DNA of 40,680 bases from Paraburkholderia nodosa DSM 21604 (GTDB lineage Bacteria; Pseudomonadota; Gammaproteobacteria; Burkholderiales; Burkholderiaceae), in assembly GCF_000519185.1 (NCBI RefSeq), contig NZ_JAFA01000003.1:1-40680 (forward strand), written 5' to 3'. The notes under the pieces are model-generated. The model searched no databases and was not told the origin of the DNA. It worked only from the letters and a program-made list of their open reading frames with translations. Positions 1 to 7,136 of the stretch are shown piece after piece (position 1 is the first letter of the stretch; every line of letters starts with the position of its first letter). The position numbers and the translations under genes were made by a program.

Positions 1-79
1 TCGGCTGTAAATTTTTAAAGATCGATCGCGAAAGTGCCGCGCAGTTTCGTTCAGACAACCACTCAACTACCGGCTTCCT

Positions 80-104
80 TCTGCGTTGCTGCGTCAGCAG
101 CAGA
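80..104. other. Imperfect hairpin in the left-edge noncoding stretch
   Basis: The first 345 bases hold no convincing gene. The clearest structure is a stem: 80-84 pairs with 100-104 (TCTGC/GCAGA) and 87-91 pairs with 95-99 (TGCTG/CAGCA), with a two-base bulge and a three-base loop. The flanks are AT-richer than the coding DNA around them. Near 202-221 a second weak stem (CCCAAGGC...GCCTGGG) could help end the phn transcript, but it has no T-run. An open frame of 82 codons covers 86-334 on the plus strand; it matches no family I know and lacks a ribosome binding site. A transcribed leader or small RNA is possible but not shown. Confidence 0.3.
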
Positions 105-345
105 GAAACGAGATTATGAAGACTGTCTGGCGATCTGTCAACAGGTTTTTTAACTTCGTTCAACCTGCCGCTCAACTTCGAATCACCCGCAGACCCAGTC
201 ACCCCAAGGCTTTCGCCTGGGCTTCCCGTCTCCCCGCGCCTTCATCGAAAGCGCGAAAGACCGGAATTCTAGTCACGCAGGTGACATCTTGCAAGCGGTT
301 TTTTGACTCGCGTGAAATTCGGAAAAACGCGTGAGCGCAATCGCC

Positions 346-900
346 TCAAACGTGGCGTTGCATAACGCGCTCGACGAGCTGCAGATAGTGGTCGAGATCC
401 GGCGTCGGCTTGCCGGCCACCTTCGCGAGATCGTCCCAGCGGCGCAGGCGCACCGCGTCTTCGGCGTGGGGGCGCGCAGCGAAATCGCGCGCCTCATCGG
501 CATTGAAGATGCCACCCTGCAATTCAAGGCTGCGCACCGAGTCTGCGGAAAGGCAGCCGAAATACGCTTCATCGACGGCGCAGAGGTAGCGCTTCGCATC
601 CACATGCAAGCGGATCGGTTCCAGCACGCTATCGGGCAACACGGGCCGCAGGAACGGCAGCGCATAGTACTGGTGTAGATCGTCGATGCCGCGTTCGGTC
701 GGCGTTTCGCCCTGACGGTTGAGCAGGTGACCCAGATCATGCAGGAACGCCGCCGCGGTCAGCTCTTCGGTCGCGCCGTCTTCTTCTGCCAGCGCGCCGC
801 TTTGCAGTGCGTGCTCCAGTTGCGTGACCGGCTCGCCGCTATAGCCCAGGGCGCCGTACGTCTCGAACAGCTCACGAATATCCGCGAGGCTCAGTGCCAT
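346..900 (-). CDS. phnZ: PhnZ-like HD-domain diiron oxygenase of phosphonate catabolism
   Basis: A 184-residue HD-domain protein of the type found in phosphonate operons. Known PhnZ is a mixed-valent diiron oxygenase that cleaves 2-amino-1-hydroxyethylphosphonate to glycine and phosphate. The protein shows the expected residues in order and spacing: Tyr20 and Glu23 (PhnZ Tyr24/Glu27, substrate gate), His30, His54-Asp55 (FLHDLGH), His76, His99 and Asp157 as iron ligands. I start at the ATG at 900 because GAGGAG lies nine bases upstream; a longer frame to 942 has no such site. It is the last gene of the phn operon, 73 bases after the GntR gene. The usual partner PhnY (2-oxoglutarate dioxygenase) is not in the window, so the true substrate may differ from that of PhnZ. 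Confidence 0.85.
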   Translation of the reverse strand: MALSLADIRELFETYGALGYSGEPVTQLEHALQSGALAEEDGATEELTAAAFLHDLGHLLNRQGETPTERGIDDLHQYYALPFLRPVLPDSVLEPIRLHVDAKRYLCAVDEAYFGCLSADSVRSLELQGGIFNADEARDFAARPHAEDAVRLRRWDDLAKVAGKPTPDLDHYLQLVERVMQRHV

Positions 901-973
901 CTTCTTCAACTCCTCTATGACGTGAATACGGCGACGGCCCACACGAGCGCGCCGACCATCGTTCCTTCTGCTC

Positions 974-1735
974 TCAGTCGCCGCAGGACTCGCGCATGCG
1001 CCTGGCCGATTCGTCGGCGTCGCGCGACGCGAGCGCGCTCAACAGTGCCCGATGCCCCGCATACGATGCATCCATTGCGCTGTGCGCCGGCGCCGCACGC
1101 CGCGACGAGAGCCGCAATTCGCTTACGGTCCCCTCATAGGTCTCGCGCAGCCTGGCATTGCCAGCCGAGGCGAAGAGCGACGCGCGAAACGCGTCGCGCG
1201 CTTGCAGAAAAGCCTCGCCCTTCTCGGCGACTGCCGCGTCGCGCATCGCGTTGAGGTGCTCGCGCAACTCGGCGACCTGGGCCGCGTCGATGCGCGGCGC
1301 CAGCATCCGGCACGCCGCTTCGCGCAACGCCGCGCACACTACGCCCAGTTCCTGGGCCTCAGCCGCGCCGACGCTGCGCACGAACACACCCCGATGTTTC
1401 TCGTTGCGCACGAGGCCGGCCTGCTCCAGCGCGCGAAACGCTTCGCGCACGGGTCCGCGCGAGACGGCCAGGCGAGCCGCCCAGTCGGCTTCGTTGAGCT
1501 TGTCGCCGGGTGCGAGCATGCCGGCCGCGATGCGTCGCTCGATCTCGTCGCGCACCAGCGCAGTGAGCGAATGCTGGCGCACCATGGCAAGCGGCGTCGT
1601 GTCGGACAATGTCTGAGGATCGCGATCAGGATCGCCCGCGTTGCCGCTACTCGCGCGCTCTTCGCTCATCGAATCTTGCACGTCGTGCCTTGTCCGTCTG
1701 TTGCGCGCCTGCGGCGCATCGAACCGCATGGCATC
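974..1735 (-). CDS. phnR: GntR-family (FCD) regulator of the phn operon
   Basis: A GntR-type repressor with an N-terminal winged helix-turn-helix (VRDEIERRI ... LAVSRGPVREAFRALEQAGLV) and an all-helical FCD effector domain. It resembles the FCD regulators that accompany AEP transport genes in Burkholderia, and its place directly after phnV supports that role. The start is uncertain: the ATG at 1735 lies seven bases after the phnV stop and would be translationally coupled. ATGs at 1726 and 1669 are possible, and an upstream frame to 1768 would overlap phnV. A palindrome at 5919-5930 upstream of phnS is a good candidate for its operator. The effector is presumably AEP or a downstream product, but that is inference. 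Confidence 0.82.
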   Translation of the reverse strand, partial: DAMRFDAPQARNRRTRHDVQDSMSEERASSGNAGDPDRDPQTLSDTTPLAMVRQHSLTALVRDEIERRIAAGMLAPGDKLNEADWAARLAVSRGPVREAFRALEQAGLVRNEKHRGVFVRSVGAAEAQELGVVCAALREAACRMLAPRIDAAQVAELREHLNAMRDAAVAEKGEAFLQARDAFRASLFASAGNARLRETYEGTVSELRLSSRRAAPAHSAMDASYAGHRALLSALASRDADESARRMRESCGD

Positions 1736-1742
1736 CATCCAC

Positions 1743-2618
1743 TCAGTCCGCCCGCCGGCGGGGCACACGTGACGCGATCAGCACCAGCGCCGCCAGCGAC
1801 ACGAGCAACAGGACCAGCGAGAGCGCCGAAGCCGGCAGGTAGTAACCGCGCTCGACTGCGCCCACCACGACGATCGGCACCGTCGCAAAGCCCGGTGGAT
1901 ACACCGTGAGCGTCGCACCCAGTTCGCCGAGCGACAGTGCGAAGCCCAGCGCGAGACTCGCGCGGATGGCCGGCACGAGCTGCGGCAGCACCACGCGGCG
2001 CAGCACCATCGAAGGCGGCGCACCGAGACTCGCTGCCGCTTCGCGCAGCACGGTCAGCTCGGAACGCAGCGCGGCCGAAGCGCATCGATAGCAGAACGGC
2101 AACACAAGCGCGAGCTGCACGAATACGACGATCGCAGCCGAACTCGACAGATCCACAGGCGCCTTGTGATACGCGATCAACACCGCGAGGCCGAGCACCA
2201 CGCTCGGCACGCCGTTGGGCACCATCGCGAGCGTATCGACGACCGCGCCCAGACCGCGCCGGTCGCGCCCTTCGAGCGCGAGTGCGAGCCACAGACCGAG
2301 CGCCGTGCCGAGCACCGCCACGCCGAAGCCGACTTCGAGACTCGTTGCGAGCGCATCGAAGTCGCTCGAGCCAAGGCGTTCGAACCAGCGCGTGCTGAAA
2401 CCGTCGGGCAAGATCGTGCCCGACCAGTGCGACGCGACGCTCGACAACGCGACGACGATCACCGGCAACACGAAAAGCCAGAAGCACAGCAGCGCCGCGA
2501 AGCCAAGCAGTGCCGCGCTGGCAACGCGCGAGATGAGGCTGCGCTCGACAGGCCGCGCACGAAGATGCTTCGGCGGCAGCGCGATACGGTCGGAACCGGC
2601 GACGGGATTAGTTGACAT
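1743..2618 (-). CDS. phnV: 2-Aminoethylphosphonate ABC transporter permease PhnV
   Basis: An inner-membrane permease of about 291 residues with roughly six transmembrane segments and the EAA loop that docks the ATPase (EAAASLGAPPSMVLRRVVLPQLVPAI begins at the conserved EAA). It forms the channel with PhnU for import of AEP. The ATG at 2618 is preferred over one at 2633: GGAGG sits eight bases upstream, and the start overlaps the last 11 bases of phnU (ATGTCAACTAA), which points to coupled translation. The assignment rests on gene order (S-T-U-V, then FCD GntR and PhnZ-like HD); the permease sequence alone would only say spermidine/iron/AEP-type ABC permease. Confidence 0.88.
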   Translation of the reverse strand: MSTNPVAGSDRIALPPKHLRARPVERSLISRVASAALLGFAALLCFWLFVLPVIVVALSSVASHWSGTILPDGFSTRWFERLGSSDFDALATSLEVGFGVAVLGTALGLWLALALEGRDRRGLGAVVDTLAMVPNGVPSVVLGLAVLIAYHKAPVDLSSSAAIVVFVQLALVLPFCYRCASAALRSELTVLREAAASLGAPPSMVLRRVVLPQLVPAIRASLALGFALSLGELGATLTVYPPGFATVPIVVVGAVERGYYLPASALSLVLLLVSLAALVLIASRVPRRRAD

Positions 2619-3525
2619 TGCGCGCGCCTCCATGACTGCGGCGATTCACGCGCCGATACAGCGCATACAGGGAAAGCGACATCGCGAGCATGACCACGGC
2701 GCCTGCGGCGGCCGTCGGCAGATCGAGATCGACCGTGGCCGAACTGTAGATCGCCACCGGCAGCGTGATGAGGTGCGCGCTGCCGAGCACGAGCAGAATG
2801 CCGAACTCGTTGAACGTCAGCAGAAAGCACAGGATCGTGCCCGCCGCGATACCCGGCCACGCGAGCGGCAGGATCACGCGCAGCGCGACCATCCGGCTGT
2901 TCGCGCCGAGACTGCGTGCGGCTTCGATCAGGCGCATGTCGAGCAGCGCGAACGCGGCGAGCGTCGGGCGCACGACGAACGGCGCGTAGAACACCACTTC
3001 GGCGAGCACCACGCCGCCGATGCCGAACAGGAAGTCGAGCGGCGGCGCCTGCAAATGAAAGAGCCGTTGCAGCCCGATGCTCACCGAGCCCTGCGAGCCG
3101 TACAGAAAAATCAGCGTGAACGCGACGAGGAACGACGGGAACGCCACGAACAGTTCCAGAAAACGCGTGACGAGCTGCGCGCCCGGAAACGGTTTGAAGA
3201 ACAGCAGCGCGGCGAGCGCGACGCCGAGCACGGAAGCCAGACCCGCGCTCAGGAACAGGATCCACAGCGTCGTGACGATCACGCCCCGCGAATCGGGATT
3301 GCCGAAGAACGTCTCGTACGCGTGGAAGCTCAAGCCATGCGCGCCCGAAAGGCTCAGCAGCACGAGACGTACGAGCGGATAGACCACGAGCGGCCCGAGC
3401 ACGAACACGAGCAGAAACGCGATATGGCATTGCGCGCGCCGTTCGCGGCGGCGCACAGCGGCCGCGTGCGCGTCGGCGCTGGGCAGAGCCAGGGCGGAAT
3501 CAGGGGTTGATAAGGACGACATCAT
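2608..3525 (-). CDS. phnU: 2-Aminoethylphosphonate ABC transporter permease PhnU
   Basis: The second permease of the AEP importer, about 305 residues, with a charged cytoplasmic N-terminus, about six membrane helices and an EAA loop (EAARSLGANSRMVALRVILPLAWPGIAAG). It starts inside the end of phnT: two adjacent ATGs at 3525 and 3522 follow GAGG by three and six bases, so the second may be the real one. The gene overlaps phnT by 23-26 bases and phnV by 11, so the four transport genes form one translation-coupled unit. PhnU and PhnV differ clearly in sequence, as expected for a heterodimeric channel. Confidence 0.88.
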   Translation of the reverse strand: MMSSLSTPDSALALPSADAHAAAVRRRERRAQCHIAFLLVFVLGPLVVYPLVRLVLLSLSGAHGLSFHAYETFFGNPDSRGVIVTTLWILFLSAGLASVLGVALAALLFFKPFPGAQLVTRFLELFVAFPSFLVAFTLIFLYGSQGSVSIGLQRLFHLQAPPLDFLFGIGGVVLAEVVFYAPFVVRPTLAAFALLDMRLIEAARSLGANSRMVALRVILPLAWPGIAAGTILCFLLTFNEFGILLVLGSAHLITLPVAIYSSATVDLDLPTAAAGAVVMLAMSLSLYALYRRVNRRSHGGARNVN

Positions 3526-4618
3526 CAGCCTCGTAACGCAGGGACACACGCATGCCTTTCGCCGGCGTCATGCCGTGGCCGCGCTGCATGGTGACGAGCA
3601 CCGGTTCGTTCGGCATCGCGTCGAGCAGCACCGGCACCGAGAGCACCGAGCCATACCACTCGACCGATTCGATCGTGCCGTGCAGCGAGCCTTCGCCGAG
3701 CGGCACCACGCGCAGGCTTTCGGGGCGCAGGCACGCGAGCTTGTCGCGCACGTCGTGGCGCGCGTCGCCCACCGGGAACGCGACGTTCGGCGGCAGCAGG
3801 TTCGCCGCGCCGAGATAACGGGCCACGTAGGCGTCGTTGGGCGAGTCGTAGAGTTCCTGCGGCGTGCCGAGCTGCGCGATGTGGCCATCGCGCATCAGCA
3901 GCGTGCGGTCGGAGAGCACGAGCGCGTCGTCCTGATCGTGCGTCACGCAGACGATCGTGAGATCGGGCAGGCGTTCGTGCAACGCCTTCAATTCGGAGCG
4001 CACCGAAGCGCGCAGATTGGCGTCGAGCGCCGAGAGCGGCTCGTCGAGCAGGAGCACATCCGGCTCGATCACGAGCGCACGCGCGAGCGCCACGCGCTGC
4101 TGCATTCCGCCCGAGAGCTGCGCGGGCATGACGTGGCCCGAGTCGCCGAGTTGCACGAGCTTGAGCGCGTCGGCCACGCGCCGCGCGATGTCGCGCGACG
4201 GCACGCGGCGCGCCTTCAGCCCGAACGCGACGTTCTCGAACACCGAGAGATGCGGGAAGAGCGCGTAGCTCTGGAACAGCAGACCCAGGTTGCGCTGATG
4301 CGGCGGCACATGGGTCAGGTCGCGGCCCGCCACGGTGAGCGAGCCCGCGAGTCCATCTGCTTCGATGAACCCGGCGATGAAACGCAGCAAGGTCGTCTTG
4401 CCGCAGCCGCTGCGGCCCAGCACGGTCAACAGTTCGCCGCGGCGGATCGTGAGCGACAGATCGTCGAGGACAGTGCGCGCGCCGAAGCGCACGCTCAGGT
4501 GGTCGATCTGCACGCCCGCGGCGCCGGAGGCGTCCGTGGCGTCAGTCAGTCCGGACACATCCGGCAGCGCGCGGGCCATGCCGGCCGGCGCGAGGCTTGC
4601 GGTATTCACCGGGTTCAT
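3500..4618 (-). CDS. phnT: 2-Aminoethylphosphonate ABC transporter ATPase PhnT
   Basis: The ATP-binding subunit, about 372 residues. All nucleotide-site motifs are intact: Walker A GRSGCGKTT (68-76), Q-loop Gln116, signature LSGGMQQR (168-175), Walker B LLLDEP (189-194) and switch His227 (VTHDQDD). A C-terminal TOBE-like region follows, as in PotA/FbpC-type ATPases. The start is odd: AGGAG touches the ATG at 4618 with no spacer, whereas a GTG three codons later (4609) has the normal nine-base spacing. Translation may therefore begin at the GTG. A strong hairpin lies between phnS and this gene. Confidence 0.9.
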   Translation of the reverse strand: MNPVNTASLAPAGMARALPDVSGLTDATDASGAAGVQIDHLSVRFGARTVLDDLSLTIRRGELLTVLGRSGCGKTTLLRFIAGFIEADGLAGSLTVAGRDLTHVPPHQRNLGLLFQSYALFPHLSVFENVAFGLKARRVPSRDIARRVADALKLVQLGDSGHVMPAQLSGGMQQRVALARALVIEPDVLLLDEPLSALDANLRASVRSELKALHERLPDLTIVCVTHDQDDALVLSDRTLLMRDGHIAQLGTPQELYDSPNDAYVARYLGAANLLPPNVAFPVGDARHDVRDKLACLRPESLRVVPLGEGSLHGTIESVEWYGSVLSVPVLLDAMPNEPVLVTMQRGHGMTPAKGMRVSLRYEADDVVLINP

Positions 4619-4628
4619 CTCCTGTCGG

Positions 4629-4659
4629 CCAGAGTTGGCGCTTTGGCGCCTTACTCTGG
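4629..4659 (-). promoter_or_regulatory. Strong intercistronic hairpin between phnS and phnT
   Basis: In the 69-base gap after phnS, 4629-4635 pairs perfectly with 4653-4659 (CCAGAGT/ACTCTGG) and 4637-4641 with 4646-4650 (GGCGC/GCGCC) around a four-base loop. There is no T-run, so this is not a classical terminator. Hairpins placed after a binding-protein gene and before its permease or ATPase genes are known to protect the upstream mRNA or to cut read-through. That gives more binding protein than channel, and such a role is likely here. Confidence 0.65.
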
Positions 4660-4687
4660 TCCCATACAAAGTTGCAGGTACAGTTGC

Positions 4688-5770
4688 TTACTTCGGCTTC
4701 ACGACTTCGAGCTGCTTGCCCGACGAGCCGATCACTTCGTTCTTCCAGCGCGTCGTCCAGTCGGCCTTCTTCGCCATCACCTGGTTCCAGTCCACCGGAA
4801 TCAGCTTCACGCCCTTGATGGCCTGCTTGACGGCTTCGCCGTTCTTGCCCGTAAGCGCCACGTCCGTGCGGCCCGGAATACCGAAGATGTCCGGCACTTT
4901 CGACTGTACGTCCGTCGACATCAGATAGTCGATCAGCTTCTTGCCTTCAGCCTGGTTCGGACCGCTCTTGATCAGGCCGATTGCGTACGGCAGCTGGAAC
5001 GTCGTGGGATGACCGCCAGCGTCGGCCGCCAGGAAGATCGGCTTGAGCGAGAGGCCGCCGTTGGCAGCGTCGTCGAGATCCATCTGCAGGTCGCCGTTGG
5101 CCACCGAGATTTCGTTACGCGAGAGCAGCACGTCGAGGTAACCCGTGCCCTTGGTGTGGAACTTCGCGCTCTGCTCGAGCTTCTTGAGGTAGTCGAACGC
5201 CTTGTCTTCGCCCATCAGCGAGGTCGTGAGGATGATCACGGCCATGCCGTCGCCCGCCGTGGCCGGGTTCGAGTACGCGACCTTGCCCGAGTAGTCCGGG
5301 TGCAGCAGGTCGGCAAACGTCTTCGGCTCGTTCTTCACGACATCGGGGTTGATCGCGAACGAGAAGTAGTTGTTCACGAACGTCGCCCACGAACCGTCGG
5401 TCGCCTTCGCGATCGTCGGGACATTCTTGTAGTTCACGCTCTGGTACGGCTGGAGCAGGCCGCTTTGCTGCGCCTGCTGGATGAACGGCGGCAGCGTGAC
5501 GATCACGTCGGCCTTCGGCGAGTCTTTCTCGACGTTCGCGCGGTTCACCACTTCGCCGCTGCCCGCCGTCACGATGTTGACCTTGACGCCTTCCTTCTTC
5601 TCGAAGGCCGGCAGCACGTCCTTGTAGAGATTTTCGAGGCCGTCGGCCGTGTACAGCACGACGGCGTCGGCGGCATGCGCGCTCGCTGCTGCGCCCAGCA
5701 GCGCTGCGGCGGCCGCGATCGGCAGCAGCTTGCGTGCAAAACCCGCGCGATGGGAATTCGTGTGGTTCAT
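4688..5770 (-). CDS. phnS: 2-Aminoethylphosphonate-binding periplasmic protein PhnS
   Basis: A periplasmic substrate-binding protein of 360 residues that delivers AEP to PhnTUV. It starts with a typical signal peptide (basic MNHTNSHRAGFARK, hydrophobic Ala/Leu core, cleavage after AHA near residue 33). The mature part matches the Fe3+/AEP-type binding fold (VVLYTADGLENLYKDVLPAFEKKEGVKVNIVTAGSGEVVNR). I start at the ATG at 5770 because GGAG lies six bases upstream; the frame stays open to 5881 without a second site. First gene of the phn operon. The upstream region (5771-6202) carries a GntR-like palindrome and a longer inverted repeat but no promoter I could place with confidence. Confidence 0.9.
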   Translation of the reverse strand: MNHTNSHRAGFARKLLPIAAAAALLGAAASAHAADAVVLYTADGLENLYKDVLPAFEKKEGVKVNIVTAGSGEVVNRANVEKDSPKADVIVTLPPFIQQAQQSGLLQPYQSVNYKNVPTIAKATDGSWATFVNNYFSFAINPDVVKNEPKTFADLLHPDYSGKVAYSNPATAGDGMAVIILTTSLMGEDKAFDYLKKLEQSAKFHTKGTGYLDVLLSRNEISVANGDLQMDLDDAANGGLSLKPIFLAADAGGHPTTFQLPYAIGLIKSGPNQAEGKKLIDYLMSTDVQSKVPDIFGIPGRTDVALTGKNGEAVKQAIKGVKLIPVDWNQVMAKKADWTTRWKNEVIGSSGKQLEVVKPK

Positions 5771-5918
5771 GTCACTCTCCGAAGGCAAAACCAGATGCTC
5801 GGGATACCCGATGCGTTTGTGATTGAATGGATCGAACTGGGCTGAACAATCCGAACTTCGGCGGACTGCGCCGCCTGTCATTGCCCGTCTGATGATGGTC
5901 TCGCATCGTGGATTGCAG

Positions 5919-5930
5919 ATTGTCTACAAT
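5919..5930. promoter_or_regulatory. GntR/FCD-type operator upstream of phnS
   Basis: The 12-mer ATTGTCTACAAT has perfect five-base arms (ATTGT/ACAAT) around two central bases. FCD-type GntR proteins typically bind short palindromes with TTGT...ACAA arms, so this fits the GntR regulator encoded at the far end of the operon. It lies about 150 bases before the phnS start, in a 432-base stretch without genes. Confidence 0.6.
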
Positions 5931-6052
5931 CCGACGCTTTCCATCTGCACCGACCGGCCCGGCGAAGCCGCGGAATTGCCGCTCACCTCGCTTACCGGCC
6001 CATCTGGACGGGCCCCGCAAGAATCACAGGTTTTGATGACATGCGCATGACG

Positions 6053-6082
6053 ATTGTGGCGTTTGTCAAAAAATTCCACAAT
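6053..6082. promoter_or_regulatory. Inverted repeat between the DeoR gene and phnS
   Basis: ATTGTGG at 6053-6059 is the exact reverse complement of CCACAAT at 6076-6082, with 16 bases between. The region is markedly AT-richer than its surroundings and contains TTGACA on the minus strand (6069-6064), though no -10 box follows at the right distance. It may be the site of the DeoR-type regulator encoded just upstream, or part of the phn promoter. Confidence 0.35.
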
Positions 6083-6202
6083 TCGCCAATATTCGACAAG
6101 CCACATACGCGTGATGATTCCGCCGGCAGCGGTGTTGACGGCAGCCATGCAGACGTGTAGACGGGCAAACGCAGCGCGCGTCGCGCCACGCCGCAGGAAG
6201 AC

Positions 6203-6958
6203 TCAGGCGATGACGAGTTCGGGCCCGCGCGCCGTAATCGCGCGCGCGACGCTCTTTTCGGGCGCAAGCTCGGTGATGACGTAGCGCGCCTGCTCGAAAC
6301 CGTTGATGCGCACGGGCGTGACGCGCCCGAACTTCGAGTGGTCGGCGACGACGATCGCGCAGGCCGTGGCCGCGAGCATGCGGCTGCGCACCTCGGCGAC
6401 CATGCGCGAGTAGTCGGTGAGCCAGCCGTCGGCGGTAATGCCGCCCGCGCCGACGAACGCGAAATCGGCGTGGTACTGCGCGAGCTGCTGCACGGTGTCG
6501 AGGCCGAAGGTCGCCTCCTCGTGGTCGGACAGCTCGCCGCCCAGCAGCGTGACGCGGTTTTCGTTGCGGCGGCCGAGCAACAGCGCGATGCGCCAGTCGT
6601 TGGTATAGACCGTGAGCCGATGGCGGTCCGTGAGTGCGCGCGCGAGCGCATGCGTGGTGCTGCCGGAATCGATGATGACCGAGGCGCCGTCGGGCACGAA
6701 CTCCGCCGCGCGTTCGCCGATCGCGCGCTTGGCGCTCGCGTTGGCGGCTTCGCGCACGTCGAGATCGGGCTCGCGGCGATCGCTCGAGAGCGCGCCGCCG
6801 TGAGTCGTGACGAGCAGCCCGCGCTCCGCGAGCGTATTGAGGTCGCGCCGGATCGTCTCGCGCGAGACGCGCAGTTCGCGCACGAGATCCGCCACGGAAA
6901 GCGCGCCCGTCCGGTTCACTTGCGAGAGGATGTATTGGTGACGTTGTTCTGCGAGCAT
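6203..6958 (-). CDS. DeoR/GlpR-family transcriptional regulator
   Basis: A 251-residue repressor of the DeoR family. The N-terminus holds the DeoR helix-turn-helix (LAEQRHQYILSQVNRTGALSVADLVRELRVSRETIRRDLNTLAERGLLVTTHGGA). The C-terminal sugar-phosphate-sensor domain has the family signatures DSGSTTHALARAL and VADHSKFGR. Such proteins usually sense a phosphorylated metabolite. It is on the same strand as the phn operon and 432 bases upstream of phnS, so it may control AEP use or be transcribed into it. No other likely target is adjacent: the next gene, UbiB-like, is divergent. The start at 6958 has only a weak ribosome binding site. Confidence 0.85.
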   Translation of the reverse strand: MLAEQRHQYILSQVNRTGALSVADLVRELRVSRETIRRDLNTLAERGLLVTTHGGALSSDRREPDLDVREAANASAKRAIGERAAEFVPDGASVIIDSGSTTHALARALTDRHRLTVYTNDWRIALLLGRRNENRVTLLGGELSDHEEATFGLDTVQQLAQYHADFAFVGAGGITADGWLTDYSRMVAEVRSRMLAATACAIVVADHSKFGRVTPVRINGFEQARYVITELAPEKSVARAITARGPELVIA

Positions 6959-7136
6959 CTCGATGGGCGCGGGTCGTGCGTGGAAAAAACGCGGGTAATG
7001 AAGTGAGTCCGACGTGAATCCGGAAAAGCCGCCGTATTGTATTACGCATGCGCAGAACGAGCCCGCCCTGCCATCGCGGGCGCATCCCTGCTAATCTCGT
7101 GGAGACCGCGCGCTCATGCGATGACCATTGGAATTC

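Noticed and set aside
202..221. CCCAAGGC...GCCTGGG stem as terminator of the phn operon
   Set aside because: The stem has an unpaired base and no T-run on either strand.
86..334. Open frame of 82 codons at the left edge on the plus strand
   Set aside because: No ribosome binding site and no recognisable family. The region is AT-richer than the genes and contains a stem, so it reads as noncoding.
3575..5845. Plus-strand open frame of 756 codons opposite phnT and phnS
   Set aside because: An antisense shadow of two clear ABC transporter genes; its composition is Arg/His-biased and it has no motifs.
6064..6069. TTGACA (minus strand) as the -35 box of the phn promoter
   Set aside because: No acceptable -10 sequence lies 16-18 bases downstream, so I did not call a promoter.
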